Shown: positions 13,448 through 25,438 of the stretch, piece by piece
How the letters are laid out: every line of letters starts with the position of its first letter
Numbering within the stretch: position 1 is the first letter of the stretch
Origin: Rutidosis leptorrhynchoides
Lineage: Eukaryota; Streptophyta; Magnoliopsida; Asterales; Asteraceae
DNA: 64,000 nucleotides
Assembly: GCF_046630445.1 (NCBI RefSeq)
Contig: NC_092338.1
Span: 344,043,501 to 344,107,500 of the forward strand
Direction of reading: 5' to 3'
Translations under genes and position numbers: made by a program
The notes under the pieces: generated by a model
What the model saw: the letters and a program-made list of their open reading frames with translations, nothing else
What the model was told of the DNA's origin: nothing
The model's database searches: none

Positions 13448-14103
13448 TTTTGGGGTTGTTTTCGGGCTTTGTATTTTCCATTATATTTCGGAGCTTCATG
13501 CTTTCGTTTTCTCTTCCCGACTTTAAGTCAAGCGAATAATGGTCCAGAATTCGTAGGTATGAATTTCGGAATAAACATAATTAATGTTCTAAGAAAGAAA
13601 CGGTAATGGCACAATCTGACTTGTCAAATTACCAGAATATCCGGAAAAGACCGAATCATCAAGAAATATATTTTCTTGATATATTTAGAGATTATATAAA
13701 ATGAAAGAGTTATGTAACATGGTTTATGATGAGGGTGTGATATGTGAACCTTTGTCACGTTCCATTAGAAACTCAACATGACTTACTGTAATATAATCAC
13801 GTTGATCAAGTGTCATTGTATTATACTAACTCATGCTTCGGTTCCCAACATTACTTCAAAACATTCATTTTTTCGAATTTTTCAGATTTTAGAAACTAAA
13901 ATAGTTTCTTTTATGATGTAACACAGATAGCGCGAAGAGGTAATGATTTCAGATAAGAATGGTTTCGAAAAATATCTTCAGAAATATGGAGGATATTTAT
14001 AATGGGAGATACGATGATATCTTAGAATATATAAGATGATGATGAAGAATATTTTCCGCAAAGGTTTTAGAGTAAGGAGCAAGGTATTCGCTAATGATTT
14101 CTG

Positions 14104-14304
14104 CAGACTCTGAATCATTTGAATTCTTTGAAGGTAGATTGAGTCTTTGTGATTTGTCCACAGCCTCCTTCATGGTCTGCTCAATCCGTTTTTCAATTCC
14201 AAACCTTCTCTTTTTCTCAGCTTTACCACCATACTATTCTTTATCATCAAACTTTTGACTGTTAAGGTCGTTTATAGTTTTTGCTGCTTCATCAACATTT
14301 TTCC
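14104..14304 (-). pseudogene. Captured fragment of a poly(A)-binding-protein gene
   Basis: The minus-strand translation matches the end of RRM3 and the linker to RRM4 of plant cytoplasmic poly(A)-binding proteins: NVDEAAKTINDLN, QKFDDKE, then a stop where the family has Trp, YGGKAEKK, and IEQTMKEAVDKSQRLNL (family: EQTMKEAVDKFQGLNL). It has one nonsense codon (TGG to TAG) and a short deletion in the charged linker, and homology fades after SKNSNDS. It has no promoter of its own, lies in the interior of non-autonomous element B, and must have been picked up from a host transcript or gene. The family call rests on recognised motif order. Confidence 0.75.
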
Positions 14305-14790
14305 AAAATTCGGAGAACTAGTTTCGTAGTTTGGGGTGTTTTTCGGAAACTTCACATTCGAAGTATGTAAGTCCAGGAGGTAGACGTTATATGTACACAT
14401 ATAACTGTTGGCGTAGACGTGCTACAAGATTTCAAAATACTGATTGCTAATTCCCGATAGTTGGTATGGCAATTGCCGTTACAAGATGTCGATGAGTACA
14501 TGATACGGTTTCAATGAGTATAAGGATTTTTCGGAAGGTCAAAGATCAATGAAGTTGTTGGTAATTTTACTGCTAATGTGGTGGAACATGAAAGATTCCC
14601 TGATGACAAAAACGTATATGCCAAAGTTACAAGTTTGAAAAGTCGTCGTTGACTGGTTGAACGGTTGATAATACTGGATACTTTAAAAAAAAATTGCAAG
14701 GTTATTTTCAGTAATAACAATGCTAAAGGATCTTTCACATTTTTGAAGTCAAAGTATAGCTTTGAAAGATGTAGAGATCTAAGAATGATG

Positions 14791-14984
14791 CTACCCGTTA
14801 AATCTTGACTTGGATTCTGATACGTCAATATCAGAATATGTAATTGAATTTGTATAGAAACGATTGTATATCGCTGTGAGCATAGTTAATAATTTTCGAA
14901 TCAAAGTTGAAGAATGTACAGTATAACATATTAATTGTGAACTTATATATTTTCCGGGAATTACCTACCCGTTAAAGATTTCAC
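14791..14984 (-). repeat. Two internal polypurine-tract-like motifs of element B
   Basis: CTACCCGTTAAA at 14791-14802 and TTACCTACCCGTTAAAG at 14961-14977 repeat, on the minus strand, the TTTAACGGGTAGGTA sequence that precedes the 3' LTR. A further copy lies at 35171-35183, and the one in element A lies at 851-866. Confidence 0.7.
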
Positions 14985-15023
14985 AAGTAATATTTTGTAC
15001 AAAAGAATTTTTATTACCGTCTT

Positions 15024-17940
15024 TGTAACGACCCTGGATTTTCCAATGTTTATTTATTAATAATTATTATTATTAATACGTGTGATTAAACGAATGTATG
15101 TTATTACATTTACATGTTGCCATGATTGCCCGTACTTGACTTTTAAGTGCCAGAAACGTCTTTGTGACACACGAAACTTCACGAATAATATTTTCAAGTA
15201 TTATTTGCATTCATGATTAAGTTTTATTAATCATTTTAATTAACTAAGGTTGTTGGTTAATTACTTGGACATTTAGTAGTGTTAATGGACTTTTAATTGG
15301 ATTAACTTGTTACTACTTGAAACTTGGGCTTTAATTATTGTTAGTGGACTTAAAGAGCCCACCCTACTTCATTCATGAACTCTTAAGCCCATACTTGCAT
15401 GTAAGTATCATTTAGATCATGAACTAGTTAGTTAAAGAAGACTTGGAATCTAGTTGCACACCTTCCCCATGTATGCACCCTTAATATCCACACTTTTAAG
15501 CTTTAGCATCTAAGTAACCATTGAACACTTCTCCTCCCCTTTGTTTTCTGCAGTTGGCCGTGGCCTATAGGCCATTTGAAAGTGTTGTCATTTTTTTTTT
15601 ACTACTACACTTACTAGCATTACTCTTCTTATTTCAAACACACACATACTTCTCATTTTCTCTCAACCATTTTCTCTCTTTTTCTCTCTTTCTTGTAAGT
15701 ATTTTGCACATCTTTTTCTCTCTTCTTTCCCTTGTAAAAACCGAATACATACACATTAAATCATCATCATCTTTGTTGTTGTTTGATTACTTGTTAGTTA
15801 TAGTTGTTTACTTACTTGTTGTTGTTACATACTTGTTAAAAGAATCAACTTTCTAGTTAGATTCTTCTTTTATCTTGTAATTACAAGAACACTCAAGAAC
15901 ATAGCTTACTAGTTATGATTCTACATATACTTTCTTAAAAGATTGCAAGTTCATGTGTTGATTAAACTCATACTTGAAGTTCATGAAGTAAACTTTAAAG
16001 TTTACTTTCTAAAGATCAAACTTTGGTTTGAATCTTTAAAGTATGAACAACCATGAACAAGTTACATGTTTACTTAGTTTACTTCTTCATTCTTGCACTT
16101 TAATTTCATGTAATTAGTTTAAATGGTCAAGAACTACAAGTTAGCCTTGATCTCTTTAATCTTGAACTAAAAGTCAACCTTGAAAGTTCAAGAACACACA
16201 AATAAGTTTTCTTTAAATATAACTTTGTTTACTTATGCTTGATCTAGACTTTTGGATCTTGGATCTTCAAGATCTAACTAAGAACCATGTTCTACACCTT
16301 AAGATCTTGATTAGTTAGTTTATTTGCAAGTTTATAGTTCTACATTACTTTCATACTTCATGTAAGTGTCAAACCTAAGACTTTGATGTAACTTTGGTTC
16401 ATCAAACTACATTCAACTCTTAAGTGAGTTGTGCTTCATGTCTTAGACTTGCACTAGTGTTATGATGGTCAAGACTTGGTTGAGATGATGTAGACACATC
16501 AATGAGTTGTACACTTGAAGCTATATGCATCAAGGATGAGAACCATGATGAACATCAAGCACCAAGACCACCGGAACTCACTTAAACTTACTGTTTCTGT
16601 GCAAAACCTACTGACCTGCTGTTTCTGTAACATACCAGCAGACCTGGGCTGTTCTAACCATGATTTTTAGATAGATATTTTCGATTAGATAACTTTTCAT
16701 ATAGGACTCGTCTTAATCCGAGTTACGGTTTAGGATTTATGGCCCTCCGATCGTTACTATGTCCTTTAACGTTGTGCAGAAATTTCTGACCTACTCGCAC
16801 TTAGACCGTCGTCACGGTCAAACGAAGACGAGTTTGCTTCTGTAAATTTTACCACACTTAAATTACTCATATACGGAGCCATGGCCACTGGTCTCACCTT
16901 GTTTCAGTAAGGTTAGAGGCCGTGGTGACTGATCGAATCAGCCTTTGTTTTAAACTACTTTCATAAACGAAACCTACTTTACGTCTTTTGTTTGATGATG
17001 AATGATGATGACCCTTAAGACCTTATTTACATAATTTTAAACCTATTAAGACGATTTACTGACTTAGTACTATTTTCCTTAGGTTGAGGACCTTCGGACC
17101 GATTACTTGCACACCTTTTCCGAACCGACTTTACGACTACATTATCATTGTGAGTTATAGCATTCCCTTTTTACTTTAACTTATTTTGGGAACTGAGAAT
17201 ACATGCGGATTTTATATTTTACATACTAGGCACGAGTACATAAACTTATATATGTGTGGGTTATACAACGGCATAAACATTCCCTTTAGCTCGGTAACGT
17301 TTAGTCATTGGTTTTTGAACCGGTGAACGCGAATCTTAGATATGGATCCATAGGGTTTGACATCCCCACTCGGGCTAGTAGCGCTAGCATTTAACGAGTG
17401 TTTAATACTTCGTAGACATACGCACTTGCCAAGTGTACTTTCAGGGGGTATAAACGTTAAGTTAGTTACCAAGTGCCCACGGTTAGCATATACTTTTACA
17501 TACTTTCGAAACGCTCGTTGTAGGACTGAAATCTCGTGGCCTACCTTACATACTGTTATACTTAAACTATAGCTCACCAACCTTTGTGTTGACATTTTAA
17601 AGTATGTTTTTCTCATGTGCTTGAGGTTAGCTTCCGCTGTGTACTAGTCGTGCTGTAGACACCCGCTGCTTAGAGTTGCTATCACATGAACTACTTTATT
17701 TTGCATTCAAACATCCGTACTTTTGAACTATGACTTGTAACGACCGTTGTGGTCACATACACTTATTATTTGCTTCTACTTAGTGAAGCATGATTTTGGA
17801 TTGTAAAACACTCGATGTTGGTTTAGACATCACTTTATTATTGAATGCAAAACTCTTTTTGAAAACGCATATAGTATTTGACCTTGTAATGATCCTGTTG
17901 TTGATGGTCCGTACATGATGATTTAGTACGGGGCGCCACA
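15024..17940 (+). mobile_element. 5' LTR of element E
   Basis: 2917 bp, from TGTAACGACCCTGG to GGCGCCACA. It carries the two conserved chromovirus LTR blocks, GGGAACTGAGAATACATGCGG (17188-17208) and TTTTTCTCATGTGC..CTTCCGCTGTG (about 17607-17642). In the second block the splice-donor-like CAGGT is CATGT in this copy. A hairpin-like sequence lies at about 16882-16930. No coding function is seen. Confidence 0.9.
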
Positions 17941-17942
17941 TT

Positions 17943-17954
17943 TGGTATCAGAGC
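17943..17954 (+). other. Primer binding site of element E (initiator Met tRNA)
   Basis: TGGTATCAGAGC, a full match to the usual initiator-Met primer site, two bases past the LTR end. Confidence 0.95.
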
Positions 17955-18278
17955 ATTGGTTGTAGGGAATTAGGTTGCATTAGTGAGTCTAAGACCGACC
18001 CGAGTAGGATTCACTAATAGGACTAATCTACAACTTGCTAGTTTACTTGTTTCCGCTGAGCTTACTACATGCTAATGCTTACTTTTTCTGCTATATGCCG
18101 TATGCTACTACATGATATCACTACTGCATGATGCTATTTGCTTTTGATTGCATGCTACTTTCATACGAATTGCTGTTATTGCCATGCTAGTTACTGTTAT
18201 ACATGATTTAAACTGTTGGCCTATTAATTGCTTGCTTTATGACATACTGACATGGAAAATTTATTTTTCCTTGTTCAG

Positions 18279-19178
18279 ATGTCGGATGTTCCACCTACTG
18301 GCATTTCGGGCAGTACAGACTCAGACCCCATCGCCCTACCTACTGCTACACCTGCTGCTGCTACTGCCGATACACCGGCCCCGACACCCACTAGTGATCC
18401 CGGCGCTTCTACTTCCGGAGCTGGTACTAGTGCACCTGCCCCAGTGTCTGCTCCCGGACCCTCGAGGTCACAGCCCCGCATTGGTGGTATTGAGATCCCC
18501 GCGGAGTTCGGGGAAGGGCCGTTTCGTAACCACATGCGCACGCCTTGCCGACGCACTCCTGACGGATGTTTAGTCGTGATTCCGCTAGGCAGACATAGAC
18601 AGATGTTGGCCGCCTTCGGACGCTTCGGATTACCAGCTCAGCCACCAGTGTCACCACCACACGATTCGGATGACTCATCATCCGCCGATTCTTCATCATC
18701 AGACGACTCCAGCGATGATGAGGATCCTACTGATAGACCTATTCAGGCACCCTCCACCCCACCGAAGAAGCGGTACCGTTTCGACGGCACCGTCATTCCA
18801 GGGGTGAATGGAGGTCGTGCTTTTACTGACGCATTTGGCCATCGTCGTAGGGTTACTGCTCGTAAACCAGTTGTGCCATACCCTGCCGACCCACAGATAC
18901 GTAAGGTTCCCCGTTACGTATTGACTATTCCTGGAACCGTACCACCTAGATTTAGATACGGACCACTTACATCTAGGGACGTACCGTCTACATCCGGAGC
19001 CGGACCATCTACATCAGCACCACCGGCACCACCACACCACCCGCCCCACCTGCACCGCCTGCCCCACCAGCTCCCTCTAACGAGGAACTGATGAGGGAGA
19101 TTGAGACTCTCCGAGCTCGAGTCACTGAGCTCGAGGAGCAGTTGGCTCGAGGAGCAGTTCACCCGCCTTCACCGTAGG
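18279..19178 (+). pseudogene. Accessory coiled-coil reading frame ahead of gag (element E)
   Basis: The open frame starts at ATG 18252, but ATG 18279 follows directly on a strong splice-acceptor-like TTATTTTTCCTTGTTCAG and is the more likely start. The product is about 295-300 residues: a Pro/Thr/Ser/Ala-rich, probably disordered N-terminus (to about residue 65); a more ordered segment (GGIEIPAEFGEGPFRNHMR..VIPLGRHRQMLAAFG); an acidic Ser/Asp run (DDSSSADSSSSDDSSDDEDP); a basic PPKKRYRF; and a Pro-rich stretch. A one-base shift at about 19030-19042 breaks the frame (the first frame ends at 19091). The shifted frame continues to TAG 19176-19178 and encodes a heptad coiled coil (EELMREIETLRARVTELEEQ). 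Typical chromoviruses have no gene here. Its function is unknown. Confidence 0.7.
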
Positions 19179-19475
19179 ACCTTGTATTTAGATTTCATGA
19201 TGTAATCTAGATATAGTTTCATGTATTTCATATGTATTGTACGAACTTATTTAGATGTATGAAACTTATTATTATTAATGAATGGAACTTTGCGTTATTA
19301 AATTCTTGCACGATGTTCTATTTACATTACTGTACGATGATTCTGTGGTATTTGTACCTAGATGCATTATTTAATAACATGTGATGTTTTGTTTCCATGT
19401 TGGTTGCTATGTACTATATTATTACGTATTGAATGCTGGATTTTGACTTAAGTCAAAACTTTTGTTTAGAATACC
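19179..19475 (+). other. Spacer between the accessory frame and gag
   Basis: AT-rich, with no open frame. It ends in AAAACTTTTGTTTAG just before the gag ATG context, a sequence that would serve as a splice acceptor at about 19469. Confidence 0.5.
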
Positions 19476-20600
19476 ATGGCCAACGGAAGAACCACACCTA
19501 CCGCAGCCCAGATTGAGGACATGATCAACGAACGGGTCGCTGCCGCCCTAGCTGAAAGAAACCTCCAAGCTCCACCGCCGCCAGCACCACCGGTTATTCC
19601 ACCCGTTCGAAATGGGTGTACTTACAAGGAATTCCAGAGCTGCAAACCGCATAACATCAGTGGAACCGAGGGACCGGTTGGTCTCACCAGATGGTTCGAA
19701 AAACTTGAATCAGTATTCCGAGTTAGCAACTGTTCGGAGGACAACAAGACCAAGTTTGCATCTTGCACGCTATCTGACGACGCGCTAACGTGGTGGAACA
19801 CGTTAGCTCAAGCGAAAGGCATTGATGAGGCGTATGCTACGCCATGGGAGGAATTCAAGGCTGCTATGATTGATGAGTATTGACCGAGAACCGAAATTCA
19901 GAAGATGGAAATGGAATTCATGCAGTTAAAGGCCGTTGGGAACGACCTTGATGGTTACAATAGGAGATTTCTTGAGTTAGCTCTTATGTGTCCGACAATG
20001 GTCACCCCAGAATTCAAGCGTATGGAGAGATACTTTTGGGGACTCCCTAAGTCCATCAAAGGAAACGTCACATCGTCCAAACCACCGAATGTTCCAGAAG
20101 CAATGCGCATGGCGCATACCCTCATGAATCAGATTCTTATTGATGAGCCAGAGAAGGCTAAGTTTGAGGCTGGTAGTAGCAAAAAGAGGAAATGGGACAA
20201 CAACCCCAACAACCACAACAACAACAACAACAGGGGGAGAAACTACGATCAAACCCCCGCCAAGAGGCACAACAACGGTGGAAACCCTAATCCCAACAAC
20301 AACACCAACACCAACCCGAACTACAAAGGAACCTTACCACAATGCAAACGGTGCTACAAACACCACACTGGGTATTGCAATGTTGTCTGCGAGAAGTGCC
20401 AACGGGCTGGGCATATTGGGAAAGACTGCAAGGTCACCACTTTGAATGGGAAGCCGAACACCAATGGACCTAAGAAGTGCTACGAATGTGGACAGACGGG
20501 CCATTTCAGAAATGCGTACCCAAACAAGCGAAAAGACGGAGGACCACCGCGAGGTAGAGCTTTCAATGTTAATGCAAGGTATGCACGCGATAACCCCGAC
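19476..20600 (+). pseudogene. gag: gag of element E
   Basis: ATG 19476 opens the single gag-pol frame. A Pro-rich N-terminal linker is followed by the retrotransposon gag core (GCTYKEFQSCKPHNISGTEGP, WFEKLESVF, ALTWWNT). The core is broken by TGA at 19881-19883, where the frame continues with PRTEIQKME. After an Asn-rich linker come three zinc knuckles: CX2C with KHHTGYC (from 20343), CEKCQRAGHIGKDC (from 20388), and CYECGQTGHFRNAY (from 20478), in which the last Cys is Tyr. Gag would form the cytoplasmic particle and bind the RNA. It is not functional as it stands. Confidence 0.92.
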
Positions 20601-23600
20601 TTGGTGACAGGTATATTCAAAATCAACAATCTTTTAGCTTATGTCTTGTTTGATACTGGTGCGGATAGAAGTTATGTATGTAGACATTTTTGCGATAAAA
20701 TTAATTGGTCATTAGTCCCGTTAAAATAAAGTATGCTTGTCGAGGTCACCAATGGAAAACTTGAAAAGGTTGACCATATTAGTCGTGGAGCTATTATCAA
20801 CATAGCTGGTGCAGATTTCGAAATTGATTTGATACCTATTAAACTGGGAAGCTTTGACGTGATCGTTGGTATGGATTGGTTGAGCAAGATAAAGGCCGAT
20901 ATTATCTGTGGAGATAAAGCACTTCGCATACCACAAGGAGATGGCGAACCACTGGTTATCTATGGAGAGAGATGTACCTCGAAGTTGAACCTCATTAGTT
21001 GCGTGAAAGCGCAAAAGATTATGAAGAAGGGACGTTTTGCTGTCCTAGCACATGTGAAAGCGGTAGAAACTGAGGTGAAGAGCATGAACGACGTTCGAAT
21101 TGTGAACGAATTTCCCGATGTCTTCCCAGAGGAATTGCCTGGATTGCCACCGCAGAGAGCCGTAGAGTTTCAGATTGATTTAGTTCCAGGAGCTACACCT
21201 GTAGCTCGCGCACCTTATAGACTCGCACCTTCCGAGATGCAAGAATTACAGAGTCAACTACAAGAACTACTTGATCGAGGATTTATCCAACCAAGTTTCT
21301 CACCTTGGGGCGCACCTGTTCTGTTTGTGAAGAAGAAGGATGGATCCTTCCGTATGTGTATCGACTACCGTGAACTCAACAAATTGACTATCAAGAATCG
21401 GTATCCTCTTCGACGAATTGACGATCTTTTTGATCAACTACAAGGATCGAGTGTCTACTCAAAGATCGATTTGCGATCCGGATATCACCAGCTGAGGGTG
21501 AAGGAAAGTGACGTGATGAAAACTGCATTCAGGACCCGTTATGGTCATTATGAATTTCTCGTGATGCCATTCAGTTTGACAAATGCACCTGCCGTGTTCA
21601 TGGATCTCATGAATCGTGTCTGCAAGCCGTACTTGGATAAGTTTGTGATCGTCTTCATAGATGATATCCTCATCTACTCTAAAAGCGAAGAAGAACATGA
21701 GCAACACCTCCGATTAGTACTTGAACTCTTGAGACAAGAGCAACTTTACGCCAAATTCTCCAAGTGTGAATTTTGGTTGAAGGAAGTTCAATTTCTGGGT
21801 CATGTTGTGAGCGACCAGGGTATCAAATTTGATCCTGCCAAGATTGAATCCATCAGCAAGTGGGAGACCCCCACTACTCCAACGCATATTCGCCAATTTT
21901 TAGGTCTCGCCGGTTATTACCGAAGGTTTATCGAAGGATTTTCTCTGATTGCGCGTCCTTTGACCGCGCTGACTCACAAGGGCAAGAAGTTCATTTGGGA
22001 ACCCGCACACGAATCAGCATTCCAAACTTTGAAGAAGAAGTTGACCACCGCACTTATCCTATCACTACCAGAGGGCAGTGATGACTTTGTTGTTTATTGT
22101 GATGCATCGAAGAGTGGTTTTGGTTGTGTACTGATGCAACGATCAAAGGTTATTGCCTATGCCTCCCGCCAACTGAAGATTCACGAGCGAAACTACACTA
22201 CGCATGATCTTGAACTCGGAGCCGTTGTCTTTGTGCTCAAATTGTGGAGACATTATTTGTATGGAACTAAGAGTACTATCTTCACCGATCACAAGAGTCT
22301 CCAGCACATCTTCGATTAGAAGCAACTGAATATGAGACAGCGTCGATGGATCAAGACGCTCAACGACTACGATTGTGAACTCCGTTATCACCCTGGCAAG
22401 GCCAATGTTGTAGCTGACGCTTTAAGCCGAAAGGAGAGGACGGCACCTCTTCGTGTTAGGGCTCTGAACATCACCATCCTTTCGAACCTCAACAGCCAGA
22501 TCGGAGTAGCCCAAGATGAGGCTCTCAAGGAGGAGAACATATCTCATGAACATTTGAACATACTTGTCTCTCGATTCGAGGTTAGGGAGTCTGGACTCCG
22601 ATGTTATGCCGGAAGAATTTGGGTACCTTATTATGGAGATCTACGAAACCTGATACTTGATGAAGCACACAAATCGAGATATTCAATTCACCCCGGTGCG
22701 GGCAAAATGTACCACGACCTTAAAGAACAATATTGGTGGCCGAATCTTAAGAAGGATGTTGCGACTTATGTTGGTAAGTGTTTGACTTGCTCGAAGGTTA
22801 AAGCCGAGCATCAGAGACCTTCTGGGTTACTTCAACAACCAGAAATCCCACAATGGAAGTGGGAATGGATAACAATGGATTTCATCACCAAGCTACCAAA
22901 GACGGTGGGCGGATACGATACCATTTGGATTATTGTTGACCGCCTCACCAAATCTGCACACTTTCTAGTGATGAAGGAAACGGATACAATGGAGAGACTT
23001 GCTCAATTATACATCAAGGAGGTTGTATCTCGTCATGGTGTACCTTTATCGATCATCTTCGATCGCGATCCCCGTTTTGCCTCTAGATTTTGGCGTTCTT
23101 TGCAAGAAGTCATGGGAACTCGTCTCGACATGAGTACTGCGTATCATCCACAGACTGACGGGCAAAGTGAGCGAACGATTCAGACCTTGGAAGACATGCT
23201 GCGTGCATGTTTCATTGATTTCAGAAAGGCCTGGGAAAGGCATTTGCCACTCGCCGAATTCTCGTACAACAACAGTTATCACTCTAGCATTAATGCTGCA
23301 CCTTTCGAAGCATTGTATGGCCGTAAGTGCCGATCTCCTATTTGTTGGGCCGAAGTAGGCGAAAAGAAAATCACCGGACCCGAGGTAGTCCACGAAACGA
23401 TGGAGAAGATTGCTCAGATACAAGCGAGACTTAAGACTGCCCGCGATCGTCAAAAGAGTTATGCTGATCTTAAATGTAAAGACTTTGAATTAAACGTTGG
23501 TGATCGTGTTATGTTGAAGGTTGCACCTTGGAAAGGTAGGATCCGTTTTGGAAAACGTGGGAAGTTAAACCCACGATACATTGGTCCTTTTGAAATCTTG

Positions 23601-23624
23601 GAACGTGTTGGACCCGTTGCATAC
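20601..23624 (+). pseudogene. pol: pol of element E: protease, reverse transcriptase, RNase H, integrase (interrupted)
   Basis: Same frame as gag. Protease: LFDTGADRSYV (about 20646), then TAA at 20727-20729. Reverse transcriptase: [14 protein letters not shown] (about 21110), [24 protein letters not shown], and FIDDILIYS (about 21651), the catalytic Asp pair. RNase [16 protein letters not shown], then TAG at 22317-22319 within [14 protein letters not shown]. Integrase: zinc finger [11 protein letters not shown] and [11 protein letters not shown], the acidic triad in ITMDFI, DRDPRF and GQSERTIQ, then [15 protein letters not shown] and the GPF..RVGPVAY region, where element N cuts it at 23624. 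The three stops and the insertion make it inactive. Confidence 0.93.
23620..23624. repeat. Target site duplication, left copy, of element N
   Basis: CATAC, repeated at 31488-31492. Removing N and one copy restores the integrase reading frame of E. Confidence 0.95.
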
Positions 23625-25438
23625 TGATGTGGTAGCGTGGGGGTACGTGATAGTACTATATTTTACTACGAAATACGTTACAAATTACACAAGTTTTAAT
23701 TATTTATTTAGAGAATGGATATACCTAAACCTTGCTACAACACTATAGGCAGTGTACCTAATCGTAGAGTAGTATAGTTTTTAGTAAGTCCGATTCGTTC
23801 CACAGGGAGCGGGCTTATTGCACACTATATTTTTAAACAACTATATTTGTACAAAATATATATAATTATATATAATAATATATAAAAGGGGGTTTACCGT
23901 TTAATGACCGGTTTGTCGATTTATATTTTAAGCAAAGCGTATAGTAAATGACGATATTTAAATAACAATAAATAACAATAATTAAAATGACAATAAATAA
24001 AAGTACGAGAAAAAATGAAATAAAATATATTATGCTTATTTAAACTTCCGTAACCATGATGTTTGACGTGTTGATTTTAGTTTTATGCCCATGGGTTAAT
24101 TGTCCTTTGTCCTGGATTATTTAATATGTCCGTCTGGTTTTTGTCCATAACAGTCCATCGGTCATAAATATAAAATGCGAGTGCCCTCGTCAAATTATCC
24201 TTATACCCGAAGTTAAATATTCCAACTAATTGGGGATTCGAATTGTAACAAGGTTTTAATACTTTGTTTAATGAATACACCAGGTTATCGACTGCGTGTA
24301 AACCAAGGTTTTACTACTTTGTTAACAATTACACCAATTACCCTTGAATGTAATTTCACCCCTGTTTTAATTATTCTAGTGGCTATTAATCCATTCCCGT
24401 GTCCGGTTAAATGAACGATTATTCGTACATATAAATACCCCGCCCATCGTGTCCGATTGAGTGTATATGGTAATTTATAGGGACGCCCAATTGTAGATCT
24501 TTATATTAACATTAACAAACTATCATTTAGTTAAACAAATATAAAGCCCATTAATAGCCCATAGTCTAATTTCCACAAGTGTCGTTCTTTTGTCCAAACC
24601 CCAATTATGGTACAAAGCCCAATTGCACAATTTTAGTAATTAGCCCAACATCATGATTACTTCGTTTTAAATAAGCATAATAATAACTTAAGTACGAGAC
24701 ATTAATTTAAAAAGGAGAACATAGCTTACATTGATTATTTATCGCGTAGTGTTACACGGACAGAGCTTCGACTTTAAAAACCCGTAAAAATAACTTTTAC
24801 ATAACCCAAACTAATCTAATATAACACTAATCTATACTATATATACATATATATATTTATTTATATTATACTAGGGAGTATTATTATTATTTTTGTTTTT
24901 TTAAAACTCGTCAGAATTTGCGACCTTTTATAGGGATTATGAAATTTCTGTGCTCCGCGAGTCGCGGGGATATGGAATACAGCTCACACCCCTTTGGATC
25001 TTCTTTGCCGACGTTTTATATATATAAATATAAAATATAAATAATTAATATAATTATTTATATATTATATTATATTCTTGTGCATAGTAGACTTGTAATT
25101 TTTAGTCCGTTGCGTCGGGCGTTAATAGTTGACTCATGTCCTGGTTCCGGATTTTCGAACGTCCTTGCGTACAATTTAATATCTTGTACTTTGCGTTTTG
25201 TAACTTGTACTCTTGTCATTTTTAGACGTTCCTTATCAATAAATTGAACCTTTTTAATTGTATCTTGTACTTTTGAGCTTTTTGGACCTTTGCGTCTTCA
25301 ATTCGTTGTTTTCGCCTTTTGTCTTCGCACTTATTTAATATAAATGAATATTACATGAAAATGGAACAATTGCAACTGAAATCTTTACATATCGGAGGGA
25401 TATTGATACTAAATATATGTTCATTTGGAGCACTATCA
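23625..25438 (-). mobile_element. 3' LTR of element N
   Basis: 1814 bp, TGATGTGG..ACTATCA on the plus strand. The minus-strand TATA box CTATAAAAGG is at 24924-24933 and one palindromic CTCCGCGAGTCGCGG is at 24953-24967. The 5' LTR has two such palindromes. The 32-bp difference spans exactly one repeat and its spacer, as expected from a deletion between direct repeats. Confidence 0.92.

Noticed and set aside
15521-15856. 111-codon hydrophobic frame present in both LTRs of E
   Set aside because: T-rich LTR sequence gives Leu/Phe/Ser-rich frames by composition. It is kept in both LTRs only because they are copies of each other.
18275-18699. Frames overlapping the accessory gene of E on both strands
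   Set aside because: Shadows of a GC-rich coding region. The plus frame from 18279 has the domain-like composition and upstream signals.
20672-21014. Minus-strand frames across E pol
   Set aside because: They lie opposite a well-recognised protease/RT region.
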